Assembly: GCF_003611635.1 (NCBI RefSeq)
Contig: NZ_RAVZ01000009.1
Coordinates: 1 to 60,399 of the forward strand
Length of the DNA: 60,399 bases
Direction of reading: 5' to 3'
DNA from: Corallococcus terminator
GTDB lineage: Bacteria > Myxococcota > Myxococcia > Myxococcales > Myxococcaceae
Positions 32,748-42,295 of this stretch are shown here, one piece after another. The position numbers and the translations under genes were made by a program. Below the pieces are notes generated by a model, which saw nothing but the letters and a program-made list of their open reading frames with translations, ran no database searches and was not told the DNA's origin. Each line of letters opens with the position of its first letter. The first letter of the stretch is position 1.

Positions 32748-33734
32748 TCAGGCTCCCTCGCGGTACAGGACCTTCTTGATGGCGGCGATGATCTTGGGCG
32801 CGTCCGGCTGGGTCGCGTTCTCCAGATTCGCCGCGTACGACATGTTCACATCGAGCCCGGTGACGCGCACGACCGGCGCGTCCAGCTCGTCGAACGCCTG
32901 GGACTGGATGAGGTCCACCACGGACGCGCCAATGCCGGCCAGCGCCCAGCCCTCCTCGCAGATGACCGCGCGGTTCGTCTTGCGCACGCTCTTGAGGATG
33001 GCTTCCTCGTCCAGCGGACGCAGGGTGCGCAGGTCCAGCACCTCCACGCTGATGCCTTCCTTCTCCAGGGCCTCGGCGGCCTCCATGCAGAAGTAGTACA
33101 TCCGGCTCCACGTGATGAGCGTGACGTCGGTGCCCTCACGCTTCACGTCCGCCACGCCCAGGGGGACGATGTGCTCACCCTCCGGCACCTCGCCCTTGAG
33201 CGCGTAGAGCCGCTCGCCCTCGAACATGATGACCGGGTTCTCGTCCCGGATGGCGCTCTTGAGCATGCCCTTGGCATCCGCAGGCGTCGCCGGAGCGATG
33301 ACCTTCAGGCCGGGGAAGTGCGCGTAGTTGGCCTCCAGCGACTGGCTGTGCTGGCTGGACAGACGGCCGCCCGCGCCGCCCGGGCCGCGGAACACGATGG
33401 GGCAGCGCAACTGGCCGCCGCTCATGTGGCGCAGCTTGGCCGCGTTGTTGACGATCTGGTCCATCGCCAGGATGGCGAAGTTCCAGGTCATCATCTCCAC
33501 CACCGGGCGCAGGCCCACGGCGGCGGCGCCCACGCTCAGGCCGGTGAAGCCCAGCTCGCTGATGGGCGCGTCGATGATGCGCGCGCTGCCAAACTTGTCC
33601 AGCAGGCCCTGGGACACCTTGAAGGCGCCGTTGTAGCGACCCACTTCCTCGCCAATGAGGAACACATTGGCGTCGCGCTCCATCTCCTCGGCGAGCGCCT
33701 GGTTCAACGCTTCGCGATACATCAACTCGGGCAT
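32748..33734 (-). CDS. pdhB: Pyruvate dehydrogenase E1 component, beta subunit
   Basis: 328 residues. TPP-dependent transketolase-like beta subunit: MYREALNQALAEEMERDANV, FLIGEEVGRYNGAFKVSQGL (Glu in GEEV contacts the thiamine), GMKVVAP-type PGLKVIAPATPADAKGML and VEVLDLRTLRPLDEE. The C-terminal transketolase domain is complete (ICEEGWALAGIGASVVDLI). It pairs with the alpha subunit encoded upstream. The intergenic distance to E1 alpha is 56 bases, so they are one operon. Confidence 0.95.
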   Translation of the reverse strand: MPELMYREALNQALAEEMERDANVFLIGEEVGRYNGAFKVSQGLLDKFGSARIIDAPISELGFTGLSVGAAAVGLRPVVEMMTWNFAILAMDQIVNNAAKLRHMSGGQLRCPIVFRGPGGAGGRLSSQHSQSLEANYAHFPGLKVIAPATPADAKGMLKSAIRDENPVIMFEGERLYALKGEVPEGEHIVPLGVADVKREGTDVTLITWSRMYYFCMEAAEALEKEGISVEVLDLRTLRPLDEEAILKSVRKTNRAVICEEGWALAGIGASVVDLIQSQAFDELDAPVVRVTGLDVNMSYAANLENATQPDAPKIIAAIKKVLYREGA

Positions 33735-33790
33735 CGTCGGCTCCGAACTCGAACTCGAAAGGGTTGTGCCTGGGGGGATGGACCCGAGCG

Positions 33791-34918
33791 CTAGCGGCTC
33801 AGGCCCGCCTTCTTGTCAGCCGCCTCGGCCTCTGCGCGAGGCTCCAGGTCCCACGTCACCTTCAGCTCCTGGCCCGTCGGGTACTTCGGCCAGTTGGTGA
33901 CCTTCACGCCCAGCACGCGCTCGCGCGGGCGCACGTCCTCTTCCCCCGGCTCCACGATGGTGTCGCGCCACAGCTCTTCCACGCTGGGCTCGGGCGACTC
34001 GTCGGCGAACTTCACCGCCGCGTCCACCGTGCGCTTCTCCTCCTCCTCGATGGATTCGAAGTCCGCGTCCGTCAGCCCGAAGCCCTGCTTCAGCGCGTAC
34101 TCGCGCAGCTTGGGGATGGGGTCGTTGCGGCGCTCGTCCTCCACCTCCTGCTTGGAGCGGTAGTTGGCCGGGTCCGCCATCGAGTGGCCACGGAAGCGGT
34201 ACGTGTTCGCCTCCATCAGCACCGGGCCCTTGCCCGCGCGGCAGTACTCCGCCGCGTCCTTCACCGCGTCGTACATCTTGAGCGCGTCCATGCCGTCCAC
34301 GGCCTCGCCCCGCATGCCGTACGCGGAGGCGCGCTTGTGGATCTCCGGCACCGCCGACGTGCGCGCGATGGCCGTGCCCATGCCGTAGCGGTTGTTCTCG
34401 CAGATGTAGATGACCGGCAGCTTCCACTTCTGCGCCATGTTGAAGGTTTCGTGGAACGCGCCCTGGTTCGCGGCCGCGTCGCCGAAGAAGCACACCGTGA
34501 CGCGATCCTCGTTGCGGTAGCGCGCCGCGAAGGCCATGCCGGCCGCGAGCGGAATCTGCCCGCCGACGATGCCGTAGCCCCCGTAGAAGTGGTGCTCGAT
34601 GTCGAAGATGTGCATCGAGCCGCCCTTGCCCTTGCTGTAGCCAGAGCCCCGGCCGAACAGCTCCGCCATCACCATCCCGGCGTCGCTGCCGCGGGCGAGC
34701 GGCTGCCCGTGGTCGCGGTAGGCGGACAGCATGTAGTCATCCGGACGGATGGCTTCATTGCAGCCCACCGCCACGGCTTCCTGCCCGATGTAGAGGTGAC
34801 AGAAACCGGCGATCTTCCCCAGCGTGTACTGCTGGCCCGCGCGCTCTTCGAAGCGACGGAGGAGGTACATCTTCCGGTACATCTTCAACAACAGGTCCTT
34901 CGAGTACGCGCTGGCCAC
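33791..34918 (-). CDS. pdhA: Pyruvate dehydrogenase E1 component, alpha subunit
   Basis: 375 residues from GTG 34918, chosen because GGAGG lies nine bases upstream and homology starts just after (YSKDLLLKMYRKMYLLRRFE). Thiamine-binding motif GDAAANQGAFHETFNMA...NN is clear, as are GFCHLYIGQEAVAVG and HGQPLARG. The Ser-rich phosphorylation loop region reads YRFRGHSMADPANYRS. After the normal end of E1 alpha, a C-terminal extension of about 50 residues (VLGVKVTNWPKYPTGQELKV and onward) ends in an acidic tail; I do not recognise it. It is the first gene of the E1 alpha-E1 beta-E2 operon; E3 is not in this window. Confidence 0.95.
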   Translation of the reverse strand: MASAYSKDLLLKMYRKMYLLRRFEERAGQQYTLGKIAGFCHLYIGQEAVAVGCNEAIRPDDYMLSAYRDHGQPLARGSDAGMVMAELFGRGSGYSKGKGGSMHIFDIEHHFYGGYGIVGGQIPLAAGMAFAARYRNEDRVTVCFFGDAAANQGAFHETFNMAQKWKLPVIYICENNRYGMGTAIARTSAVPEIHKRASAYGMRGEAVDGMDALKMYDAVKDAAEYCRAGKGPVLMEANTYRFRGHSMADPANYRSKQEVEDERRNDPIPKLREYALKQGFGLTDADFESIEEEEKRTVDAAVKFADESPEPSVEELWRDTIVEPGEEDVRPRERVLGVKVTNWPKYPTGQELKVTWDLEPRAEAEAADKKAGLSR

Positions 34919-35046
34919 CGCGGCATGCCTCCGTCTGGGCCGCCCCTGTGGACCCAAGGGGGAAGGGCGGCAACGCCGTGCGCCTCTTAGCGCGCGGCAA
35001 AGGGACTTCCAAAGCCTTTCAGAACCACCCTTCGCCACGCCCTTTT

Positions 35047-35832
35047 TCAGGCGCGGTGCGTCACGTCCTCCAGGGCAAAATGAGGCACCGACACGATGCC
35101 CTCCAGCAATTCCACAGCCCGGCCGGAATGATCCGTGGCCAGGTGGATGACCGTCGCCTCCGGGAAGCGCCGACGGTAGTCATTGGCGTGGGTGGGCTCG
35201 TTGTCGAACGCGGCCACCACGGTGCCCATCCGGCCCAGGCGCGCGTGCGCCTCGCGCTTGAACGCGTCGTCGTCCTCCTTGAGCGTGGGCTTCATCACCA
35301 GGTGCACGCGCCCACCCTCGCCGGGGGGCGTCACCATTCCACAGCGCGCCAGGCACGCGATGGTGCCTTCGCGCATGGCCTCGTGGCGGCCCGTCAGGTA
35401 GACGACCTGGGCACCCGTGGCGGCGACGGCCTGCATGAAGGCCCCGGCCCCTTCGATGGCCTCGTCGGACACGCAGTAGGCGCTGGTGAAGAAGCGCTCC
35501 TGCCAGAAGGCTCTCGCGTCCGCGAAGAGCGTCTCCACGTCCGGGTCACCCAGGCCGCACGCCCGCATGGCGGCGCGCATGTCCCAGCCCGTCTCCCAGT
35601 GGTGGGGCTCGCACGCGGACAACAGGCCCAGGGCCCGCGCGTCGCCGTACTCGCGCAGGATGCGCGCCTGACGGGGCCGGTTGTCGAAGAGCGTGGAGTC
35701 CAGGTCGAACGCGAGCACGGCCTGGGGGCCGAGCGAGCGGGCCCTCGCCAGGATGCCCGTGAGCGTGTCGCGCCAGTCCGGCCGCACGCGTTGCTTGAGG
35801 TCTTCAAATGCCATGGACGCCGGAAGATACAT
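35047..35832 (-). CDS. HAD-family hydrolase
   Basis: 261 residues from ATG 35832; ATG 35814 is an alternative and neither has a good ribosome site. Motif I is AVLAFDLDSTLFDN with both aspartates, motif II is VVYLTGRHEAMREG, a Lys occurs in VMKPTLKEDD, and the last motif is VAAFDNEPTHANDYRRRFPE. The cap region (MRAAMRACGLGDPDVETLFA) is helical. It should be a cytosolic phosphatase; the substrate is unknown. It lies close upstream of the large membrane-protein gene's 3' end but is a separate unit. Confidence 0.82.
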   Translation of the reverse strand: MYLPASMAFEDLKQRVRPDWRDTLTGILARARSLGPQAVLAFDLDSTLFDNRPRQARILREYGDARALGLLSACEPHHWETGWDMRAAMRACGLGDPDVETLFADARAFWQERFFTSAYCVSDEAIEGAGAFMQAVAATGAQVVYLTGRHEAMREGTIACLARCGMVTPPGEGGRVHLVMKPTLKEDDDAFKREAHARLGRMGTVVAAFDNEPTHANDYRRRFPEATVIHLATDHSGRAVELLEGIVSVPHFALEDVTHRA

Positions 35833-35859
35833 GCCCCCGGCGCGGGGCTGTTGCTCAAA

Positions 35860-37440
35860 TCACGCGCCGGCGCGCAGGGCGGCTGGCTGGAGGGGCACGG
35901 TCCCTGCGGCCTCCGGGGCCGCCACGGGCTGCGGGAAGTTCTGCATGCGCTGGATGCCGTTGCGATCCAACACCAGCCGGACCAACTGCGCGGATTCCTT
36001 GCGGCTGCCCGCCTCCAGCACCGTGAAGCGGAACACCAGGTCCACCGGGTAGCGCTTGGCGCCCCGGATGTGGCCCACGGAGAAGTCCTCCAGGTCCACG
36101 TATTCCAGCGCGAACTCCGGCTCGTCCATGTCGCGCAGGAACCGGCCCACGTTGAGACGCAGGATGTCGGTGACGCCGGTGAGGCCGCGCTCGGAGCGGG
36201 GCAGCAGGCGCGCGTCCAGCACGATGCGCTTCTGGTAGCGGATGACCGCTTCGGACAGCTCCCCCTGGGACACGGTGAGGAAGTCGTCGTGCTGCCGCAG
36301 GGCGGACACCCCGGCGGGCACCTTCACCGCCGCGCCGTAGTCCACCCGCTCCTCGCAGATGCCGATGGCGCGCGCCGTGACAGGGTCCACCAGGTCCGTG
36401 GTCCGGTCATACAGGTGCGTGGCGGCGAAGCGGCTGAACATGCGCCGCAGGCCTTCCTTGATGCGGTCCTTCATCATGTAGCCGACCACGGCCACCAGGA
36501 AGAAGTTGAGGCTCACCTGCGTGAAGCGCACCTGCGCCCAGAGCGCCACCGACGTGGCGAAGGCCATGGCCACGCCCGCCGCGATGGCGAACAGCACCTC
36601 CTCCCAGCCCTGCCGGCGCTGGCGCCGACGCGAGGACAGGAAGAGCACGTTCATGCAGAACTTCTTCAGGAAGCCCAGCCGCTGCATGTACTCCTCGTTG
36701 TCCCCGGTGGGGCTGAGGACGCTGCGCAGCCGGTGCTCCTTGCGGTAGGACTCCTCGCGCAGCACCGCCTCCATCAGCCCCTTGCGCAGCGGCAGCCACG
36801 GCCCGGTGCGCGGCAGCGCGTCCATGTCCGCCACCGCGCGGCGGAAGAACTGCTCCACCAGCAGGCTGACGTACTCGTCCACCAGCCGCAGCGACGCGCG
36901 CGTCTTCTCCTGCATCCTCGACTCGCCCGTCGCGCGCAGCCACGCGCGGAAGCGCTCCAGCACCTTCGGCACGCACTCGCCCGCGGAGCGCACCACCAAC
37001 TCCAGATCCGCGCGCGCCGCCTCGCCCGTCTTCGCCTCGCAGCGCGTCTCCACCGTGGTGGCGAACCGGCGCAGCGCGCCCCGCAGGACGCACGACAGGA
37101 GCTTCGCCTGGTAGACGACGTCCGACTCCGGCGCCAGCCCCGTGCGCTGCCACGCCTCCAGCTTCAGGAGCGGAGAGCCCTCCGACGAGAGGATCTCCGA
37201 CAGCCCCATCACCGGCGTCTTGAAGCGCACGTAGTTGTGGATGTCCGCGTAGAAGTCCGCGCGCGGGTACGTCTCCGAGTCGATATTCAGGCTCGACGGG
37301 AGGAAGAGATAGGCCTCCACGAGGTAGCGCGTCTCGTCCGCGCCCGTGGGCTGGTACTCGAGCTTGATTTCGAACTGCTTCCGGTCGTGGACGTCGAACC
37401 GGCTGTGGAGCGCTTCGGGAGCCTGGGACACAAGCAGCAC
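35860..37440 (-). CDS. Large membrane protein of unknown function
   Basis: 526 residues from GTG 37440; no ribosome site is visible, and a GTG at 37431 is possible. Residues 1-275 form a cytoplasmic mixed alpha/beta region (DRKQFEIKLEYQPTGADETR; ETRYLVEAYLFLPSSLNI). Two close transmembrane helices lie at about 287-335 (VLFAIAAGVAMAFATSVALW, SLNFFLVAVVGYMMKDRI). A further ~190-residue C-terminal domain (TDLVDPVTARAIGICEERVD, HDDFLTVSQGELSEAVIRYQ) follows. I do not recognise any catalytic motif. Its length and strong codon bias argue for a conserved housekeeping or envelope role, and it is transcribed alone. Confidence 0.75.
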   Translation of the reverse strand: MLLVSQAPEALHSRFDVHDRKQFEIKLEYQPTGADETRYLVEAYLFLPSSLNIDSETYPRADFYADIHNYVRFKTPVMGLSEILSSEGSPLLKLEAWQRTGLAPESDVVYQAKLLSCVLRGALRRFATTVETRCEAKTGEAARADLELVVRSAGECVPKVLERFRAWLRATGESRMQEKTRASLRLVDEYVSLLVEQFFRRAVADMDALPRTGPWLPLRKGLMEAVLREESYRKEHRLRSVLSPTGDNEEYMQRLGFLKKFCMNVLFLSSRRRQRRQGWEEVLFAIAAGVAMAFATSVALWAQVRFTQVSLNFFLVAVVGYMMKDRIKEGLRRMFSRFAATHLYDRTTDLVDPVTARAIGICEERVDYGAAVKVPAGVSALRQHDDFLTVSQGELSEAVIRYQKRIVLDARLLPRSERGLTGVTDILRLNVGRFLRDMDEPEFALEYVDLEDFSVGHIRGAKRYPVDLVFRFTVLEAGSRKESAQLVRLVLDRNGIQRMQNFPQPVAAPEAAGTVPLQPAALRAGA

Positions 37441-37529
37441 TTTACGTCACAGGCCTGTCACACGGGAGCCACCCCCTCCGATGGGGTGACGGAGCGTCCG
37501 GGGAGACACACCCGGACGCCGTGGGAGCC

Positions 37530-38999
37530 TCAACCGTTGGTGCCCGTACGAGAGGATCCGCCCGGCACGGCTCCCGGGACGACGTCGCCCACGGGCAGCG
37601 GCGCGGCCTTCGGCTGGGGCTTCGCGTTCCACACGCGCGAGGCCAGCACCAGCCCCACCACCGCCAGGGGCAGCATGGCCAGGGGCCAGGGGCTCCAGTT
37701 GGCCGGGTCCTTCATCGCGTCGCCCGTGGGCAGGATGCGCCCGTAGACGAGCGCGTGGATGGCCGTGCCCGCGTACACCGCGCCGTCGATGATGCCCACC
37801 ACGACGCCCGCGTTCTTCTTGCCGCCGAAGTCCATGGTCGCCGTGCCGGACAGCATGCCGTGCACGCCGATGACGCACAGGGACATGAAGACCACGGCCC
37901 AGCCCGCGCCCGGCGTGCCAATCAGGAACACCGCGCCAATGGCGCCCAGCAGCAGGCCCGCGTAGAGCACCGTGGAGACGGGCCCGCGGCGCGAGTCGAA
38001 GATGCGGTCGCTGATGACGCCCGCGAACATGCCGCCCAGGATGCCGGCGACGCACGACAACATGCCCCAGTTGGACGCGACGAACGCGCCGCCCTCGCCC
38101 ACCGCCTTGGCGTACTTGGGGTACCACTGCATCACCGCGTTGCGCAGGAAGCCGCTGCAGAACTCCACGCCCAGGATGATGAGGATGACGCGGTTGCTCA
38201 AGAGCTTCTTGAAGAGCTCCGGCACGGAAGGCGCGGGCCCCGTGTCACCGCTGGACGCATCCTGCGTGTCGAAGTCCGGGTGGCCCGTCTGGGAGGGCGT
38301 GTCGCGGATGACGAACGAGTCCAGCACCAGGAAGGCCACGAGCATCCCGGCGGGCACGAAGAACACCCACCACACCGGCGCCGCGTCCGCGATGAAGCGG
38401 CACCAGTCGAACGCGAAGTACAGGCCCAGCGAGATGAGGATGCCGAACACGCCGCCCAACTGACCGCGCTCGCGCACGTGGAACCAGGACGCGTTCACCT
38501 TGACGATGGAGACGGCGCCGAAGCTCTGGAAGTACATGTTGACGCTGTAGAGGAACGCAAGCCACGCGACGACGCCGCCCGGAGGCGCCCAGCCATTCTT
38601 CAGCACCGCGTAGACGACGCCGCCCATGGCCACGTTCGCCGCCGCGGAGCCCGCCGCGGACAGCAGGATGGTGAAGCGTCCCCCCAGCTTGTCCGTCAGC
38701 GGGCCGTTGATCAGGAAGGCCACGCCGTAGGTGAGCGTCCCCCAGAAGAAGATGGTCGCGAAGTCCGCGTTGGACGTCTGCTGTCCCATGGCGCTGGTCG
38801 CCACGTTGAGGTTGTAGCGCCCCATGTAGAGGAACGCGTACGTGAGCCCCAGCGGGAACCAGTTGAAGAAGCGGCGGCGGCGAAAGGCGTCGGTATGCCC
38901 CAGCTCGACACGGGGCAGCCGCGAGAGCACCAGGCCAATGGCCCCGAGCAGGATGACGATGGGCAACAGCTGGGTCAGCCACGGGGGCAACGACGACAT
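37530..38999 (-). CDS. MFS transporter, OPA family (GlpT/UhpT-like)
   Basis: 489 residues from ATG 38999, with GAGG eight bases upstream. Twelve hydrophobic segments are apparent. FLYMGRYNLNVATSAMGQQT near helix 1 and the DKLGGRFTILLS loop match the organophosphate:phosphate antiporter branch of the major facilitator superfamily. A hydrophilic Asp/Ser/Pro-rich central loop (~215-245) separates the two halves. It probably imports a phosphorylated organic compound such as glycerol 3-phosphate or a sugar phosphate in exchange for phosphate. The C-terminus is Pro/Gly-rich. Confidence 0.85.
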   Translation of the reverse strand: MSSLPPWLTQLLPIVILLGAIGLVLSRLPRVELGHTDAFRRRRFFNWFPLGLTYAFLYMGRYNLNVATSAMGQQTSNADFATIFFWGTLTYGVAFLINGPLTDKLGGRFTILLSAAGSAAANVAMGGVVYAVLKNGWAPPGGVVAWLAFLYSVNMYFQSFGAVSIVKVNASWFHVRERGQLGGVFGILISLGLYFAFDWCRFIADAAPVWWVFFVPAGMLVAFLVLDSFVIRDTPSQTGHPDFDTQDASSGDTGPAPSVPELFKKLLSNRVILIILGVEFCSGFLRNAVMQWYPKYAKAVGEGGAFVASNWGMLSCVAGILGGMFAGVISDRIFDSRRGPVSTVLYAGLLLGAIGAVFLIGTPGAGWAVVFMSLCVIGVHGMLSGTATMDFGGKKNAGVVVGIIDGAVYAGTAIHALVYGRILPTGDAMKDPANWSPWPLAMLPLAVVGLVLASRVWNAKPQPKAAPLPVGDVVPGAVPGGSSRTGTNG

Positions 39000-39106
39000 G
39001 CGACGAACCTCGCCTGCAGGGGGAATGGACGGGGAGCACCCTACCCCGTCCGTCCGCGCCCCGGAAAGCAGCAAGCCGCATCCGGTGCATCACCTGCCCC
39101 GGCGCA

Positions 39107-39787
39107 TCAGCCCAGCCGGGCGAGCAGCCGCGTGAGGGAGACCTCTGTCTTCGCGTCCGCGATGTCGCCGCGCCGGCACGCGTCCAGCACCGCCGTCACC
39201 GGCCGCCATTGCAGGTGGATGCCCTCCTCTAGAGGAGAGCCATCGCCTTCGACCTCGCCCTGCGCGACGCCCGTCACATCCACCGCCGCCGGGAAGACCT
39301 TCTCCGACAGGATGCCCGGCGCGAGGAAGAACGCGCCGCCAAGCAACTGGATGTCCTCCGGCCGCACCGCGTAGCCCGCCTCCTCCTTCACCTCTTCCGC
39401 CGCGCGGCGGCGAAGCCCCTCCTCGCCCTTGTCGGAGGGCTCCAAGAGCCCCGCAACGATCTCCTCCACGCGCAGGTAGCTCACCGGGTCCGGCACCGTC
39501 ATGGACGACGTCTGCTCGCGTCGGAAGTACGCCGCCGGTCGCAGGTTCATGCGCGTCAGGACTTCCACGCTTCCGTCTGACGCGCGGCGGTAGACGAGCA
39601 CCGACACCGCGTCCAACCGGGGACGGTCCACCACATCCACCCGGTACACCGACGAGGACGAACCGTCCGCGCGCCGGTTGCGGCACCGCAGACGCCGCAC
39701 TCGGAGGAAACCTTCGTCACAACGCGCCGTGGCGGAGAAATCCTCGATGATCTCGATGTCAGTCACATTGGAACTGCTGGGACGCAT
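39107..39787 (-). CDS. Nudix hydrolase
   Basis: 226 residues from ATG 39787 (weak AGG-rich ribosome site). The Nudix box is AGLLEPSDKGEEGLRRRAAE followed by EVKEEAGY, with the metal-binding EExxEE core; the usual Arg of REVxEE is replaced by Glu. The N-terminal part (RLDAVSVLVYRR) is the beta-sheet of the fold. It hydrolyses a nucleoside-diphosphate-linked compound, possibly an ADP-sugar; the specific substrate is unknown. It diverges from the 5'-nucleotidase operon. Confidence 0.82.
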   Translation of the reverse strand: MRPSSSNVTDIEIIEDFSATARCDEGFLRVRRLRCRNRRADGSSSSVYRVDVVDRPRLDAVSVLVYRRASDGSVEVLTRMNLRPAAYFRREQTSSMTVPDPVSYLRVEEIVAGLLEPSDKGEEGLRRRAAEEVKEEAGYAVRPEDIQLLGGAFFLAPGILSEKVFPAAVDVTGVAQGEVEGDGSPLEEGIHLQWRPVTAVLDACRRGDIADAKTEVSLTRLLARLG

Positions 39788-39916
39788 GTCTGCCTGCTCT
39801 CCTGCTGCCCTGGTAGGTGGAGGTGCCACGGTGGCGTTGCTTGCCCGTGCACCCTTGATCCCGTAGGTTGCGCCGTCCTCAAGTCGTCACTCTCTTGAAT
39901 CACGGATCCGCCACGA

Positions 39917-42295
39917 ATGTGTCGCGCACTGCTCGGCCTCTTCTGTGCCTGCGCCCTGGCCCTCGCCTCGTGCATGCCTGTGCTGGAAGGCCAGGATTAC
40001 CACCTCGAAGGTCAAGAGGTGCGTCTTACCCTCCTTCATACCTCTGACATCCACTCGCGGCTGGTGCCGTACGACTTCACACCCCTGAAGACGGACCAGG
40101 ACCTGGAGCTCATTCCGGAGGCCGGTCCCTTTGGTGGTGCGACGCGCATGGCGTCCATCCTCAAGCGCGAGCGCAAGCGCGGCGACCGCGTGCTGCACCT
40201 GGACTCCGGTGACTGCTTCCAGGGCGCCCCCATCTTCAACGTGAACACGGGCGAGGCGGAGTTCCGCTTCCTGTCCGAGGTCCGTCTGGACGGCGCCGTG
40301 GTGGGCAACCACGAGTTCGACGCCGGCGCGCTCAACTTCACGCAGAAGGCGCGCAACTTCGCCAACTTCCCGCTGCTGGCCGCCAACTACCTCTGGGATG
40401 ACCCGAAGGCCGCCGGCAGCAACGGCACCTCCATGGTGACGGCCCCCTACTCCATCAAGACCGTGAAGGGTCTGCGGGTGGGCGTCATCGGCATGGCCAA
40501 CATCTCCTCGCTCAACTCCATCGTGGAGGGTGGCAACAGCCTGCAGGTCACCCCGCTGGAGCAGAACGAGGCCGCGCGCTCCTACGTGGAGCTCTTGCGC
40601 CCGGTGACGGACCTCATCGTCATCGTCAGCCACCTGGGCCTCACCGAGGACCAGGACCTCATCCAGGGCTACGAGGCCTTCTATGAGTACGGCCGCGCGA
40701 AGCCCTTCGTGAACCGCGCGAAGGACGCGTGGAAGGTGCTGGAGTGGTTCGGTCCGGAGGGCGACGACAAGTCGGTGGTGCGCGTGCACATCGCGGGCGT
40801 CAACGGCATGGACGTCATCCTGGGCGGCCACCTGCACGTGGTGCTCAACCCCCCGCAGCTCGTCACCGACCCCAGCGGCCGCAAGGTCGTGCTGGCGCAC
40901 TCGGGCGCGTTCGCCAAGTACGTGGGCCGCCTGGAGCTGGTCGTGAAGATGCCCCAGCAGATGGGCGCCGATGAGGGCGGCGAGGTCATCAGCCAGGACT
41001 ACCGCGCGTTCCCGGTGGACGGGCTCTGGTGCAACGAGGCGATGCGCAAGCTGCGCTTCGACGAGAACGAGTTCTGGGATCCGGGTGAGTTCATCCAGCG
41101 CGCGGGCGTGCGCGAGGCCATCGAGGAGTGCCGCAAGCAGGAGGATCCGGCCGTCTCCGACATGCTGATCCCCTACGTGCTGGGCATGGACTTCAAGCTC
41201 CAGTTGACGTCCATCTTCTCCTACGCGCCGCTCGACGTGCAGCGCCGCAACAACTCCAACGGCGGTGATTCGCCGCTGGGCAACATCGCCGCGGACTCCA
41301 TGCGCAAGCGCAACCGTGTGGAGGCGGAGATGGCGCTGACCAACTCCCTGGGCATCCGCGACAACCTCTACGCGGGCGTGGTGACGCAGGAGGCGATGTT
41401 CAACGTGTTCCCGTTCGAGAACACCATCAACATCATGTACCTGTCCGGCGTGGAGATGCAGGAGATGTTCGACTTCGTCGCCGACCGCTCCGCCGAGCGT
41501 GGGTGCGTGAGCCAGGCGCAGGTGTCCGGCGCCCGCTTCACCATGGACTGCGCCCAGGTGCAGCTCAACGACCTGCGCATCCCCTGCACCCCCGCCACCT
41601 TCCAGCAGGACTGCCCCCAGACGGGCCGCGAGGGCCACGCGCCCTGGCAGTGCCTGGAGGACACCAGCGGTTCGCGCTGCTGGGCGCACACGGGCGTCGA
41701 CATCCAGATCAACGGCAAGCCCCTGGACACCACCGGCACGTACAAGATCGCGGTGAACGACTACATCGCCAAGGGCGGCTCCGGCTTCACGGTGCTCAAG
41801 CGCAACACCACGCGCATCGAGACGGGCATCAGCCTGCGCGACTCGCTCATCGGCTACATGCAGGGCTTCTGCTCCTGCAAGGACCTGCTCGCTGGCAACG
41901 CGACGTCCAGCAACGGCACGCGCTGCGGATCGCTCGTCAACGGCACGTGGACGGTGGATGAGAAGACGCTGAACTCCTGCCGCGTGTCCCAGGCCTTCGA
42001 GGACGCGCTCAACAAGAAGATTGGCAGTTGCTCCTGCCTGGACCTCATCAAGCTGCCGGCGGATGCCGCGCAGCGCTGCGGCGTGGCGGACCTGACGCCG
42101 GAGTCCATCCAGGCCCAGTGCGCGGTGCCCCAGGGCCCCTACACCGGCCGCTGCACCTGCCGCGACCTGCTCAGCGGTACCAATCCCACCTGCGGCACCG
42201 TGACGAGCCAACTGCGCTCGTTCTGTGAGAAGCCCACTGCCATGCCCATCGCGAACGCCATCGAGGATGGCCGCATCGGGCGGAGGGTGAAGTAA
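39917..42295 (+). CDS. 5'-nucleotidase/UDP-sugar hydrolase lipoprotein with Cys-rich C-terminal repeats
   Basis: 792 residues. Residues 1-19 are a lipoprotein signal with lipobox LASC (Cys19). The metallophosphatase domain has HTSDIHSR (Asp44, His46), LDSGDCFQG, GNHEFD (Asn131, His132) and GGHLHVV. The 5'-nucleotidase C-terminal domain follows, with GDSPLGNIAADSMR and KIAVNDYIAKGGSGFTVL. The last ~150 residues contain three Cys-rich repeats, each with a CTC/CSC(K/L/R)DL motif, not usual in the family. It probably strips phosphate from nucleotides or splits UDP-sugars outside the inner membrane. Its stop overlaps the next start by one base. Confidence 0.9.
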   Translation: MCRALLGLFCACALALASCMPVLEGQDYHLEGQEVRLTLLHTSDIHSRLVPYDFTPLKTDQDLELIPEAGPFGGATRMASILKRERKRGDRVLHLDSGDCFQGAPIFNVNTGEAEFRFLSEVRLDGAVVGNHEFDAGALNFTQKARNFANFPLLAANYLWDDPKAAGSNGTSMVTAPYSIKTVKGLRVGVIGMANISSLNSIVEGGNSLQVTPLEQNEAARSYVELLRPVTDLIVIVSHLGLTEDQDLIQGYEAFYEYGRAKPFVNRAKDAWKVLEWFGPEGDDKSVVRVHIAGVNGMDVILGGHLHVVLNPPQLVTDPSGRKVVLAHSGAFAKYVGRLELVVKMPQQMGADEGGEVISQDYRAFPVDGLWCNEAMRKLRFDENEFWDPGEFIQRAGVREAIEECRKQEDPAVSDMLIPYVLGMDFKLQLTSIFSYAPLDVQRRNNSNGGDSPLGNIAADSMRKRNRVEAEMALTNSLGIRDNLYAGVVTQEAMFNVFPFENTINIMYLSGVEMQEMFDFVADRSAERGCVSQAQVSGARFTMDCAQVQLNDLRIPCTPATFQQDCPQTGREGHAPWQCLEDTSGSRCWAHTGVDIQINGKPLDTTGTYKIAVNDYIAKGGSGFTVLKRNTTRIETGISLRDSLIGYMQGFCSCKDLLAGNATSSNGTRCGSLVNGTWTVDEKTLNSCRVSQAFEDALNKKIGSCSCLDLIKLPADAAQRCGVADLTPESIQAQCAVPQGPYTGRCTCRDLLSGTNPTCGTVTSQLRSFCEKPTAMPIANAIEDGRIGRRVK

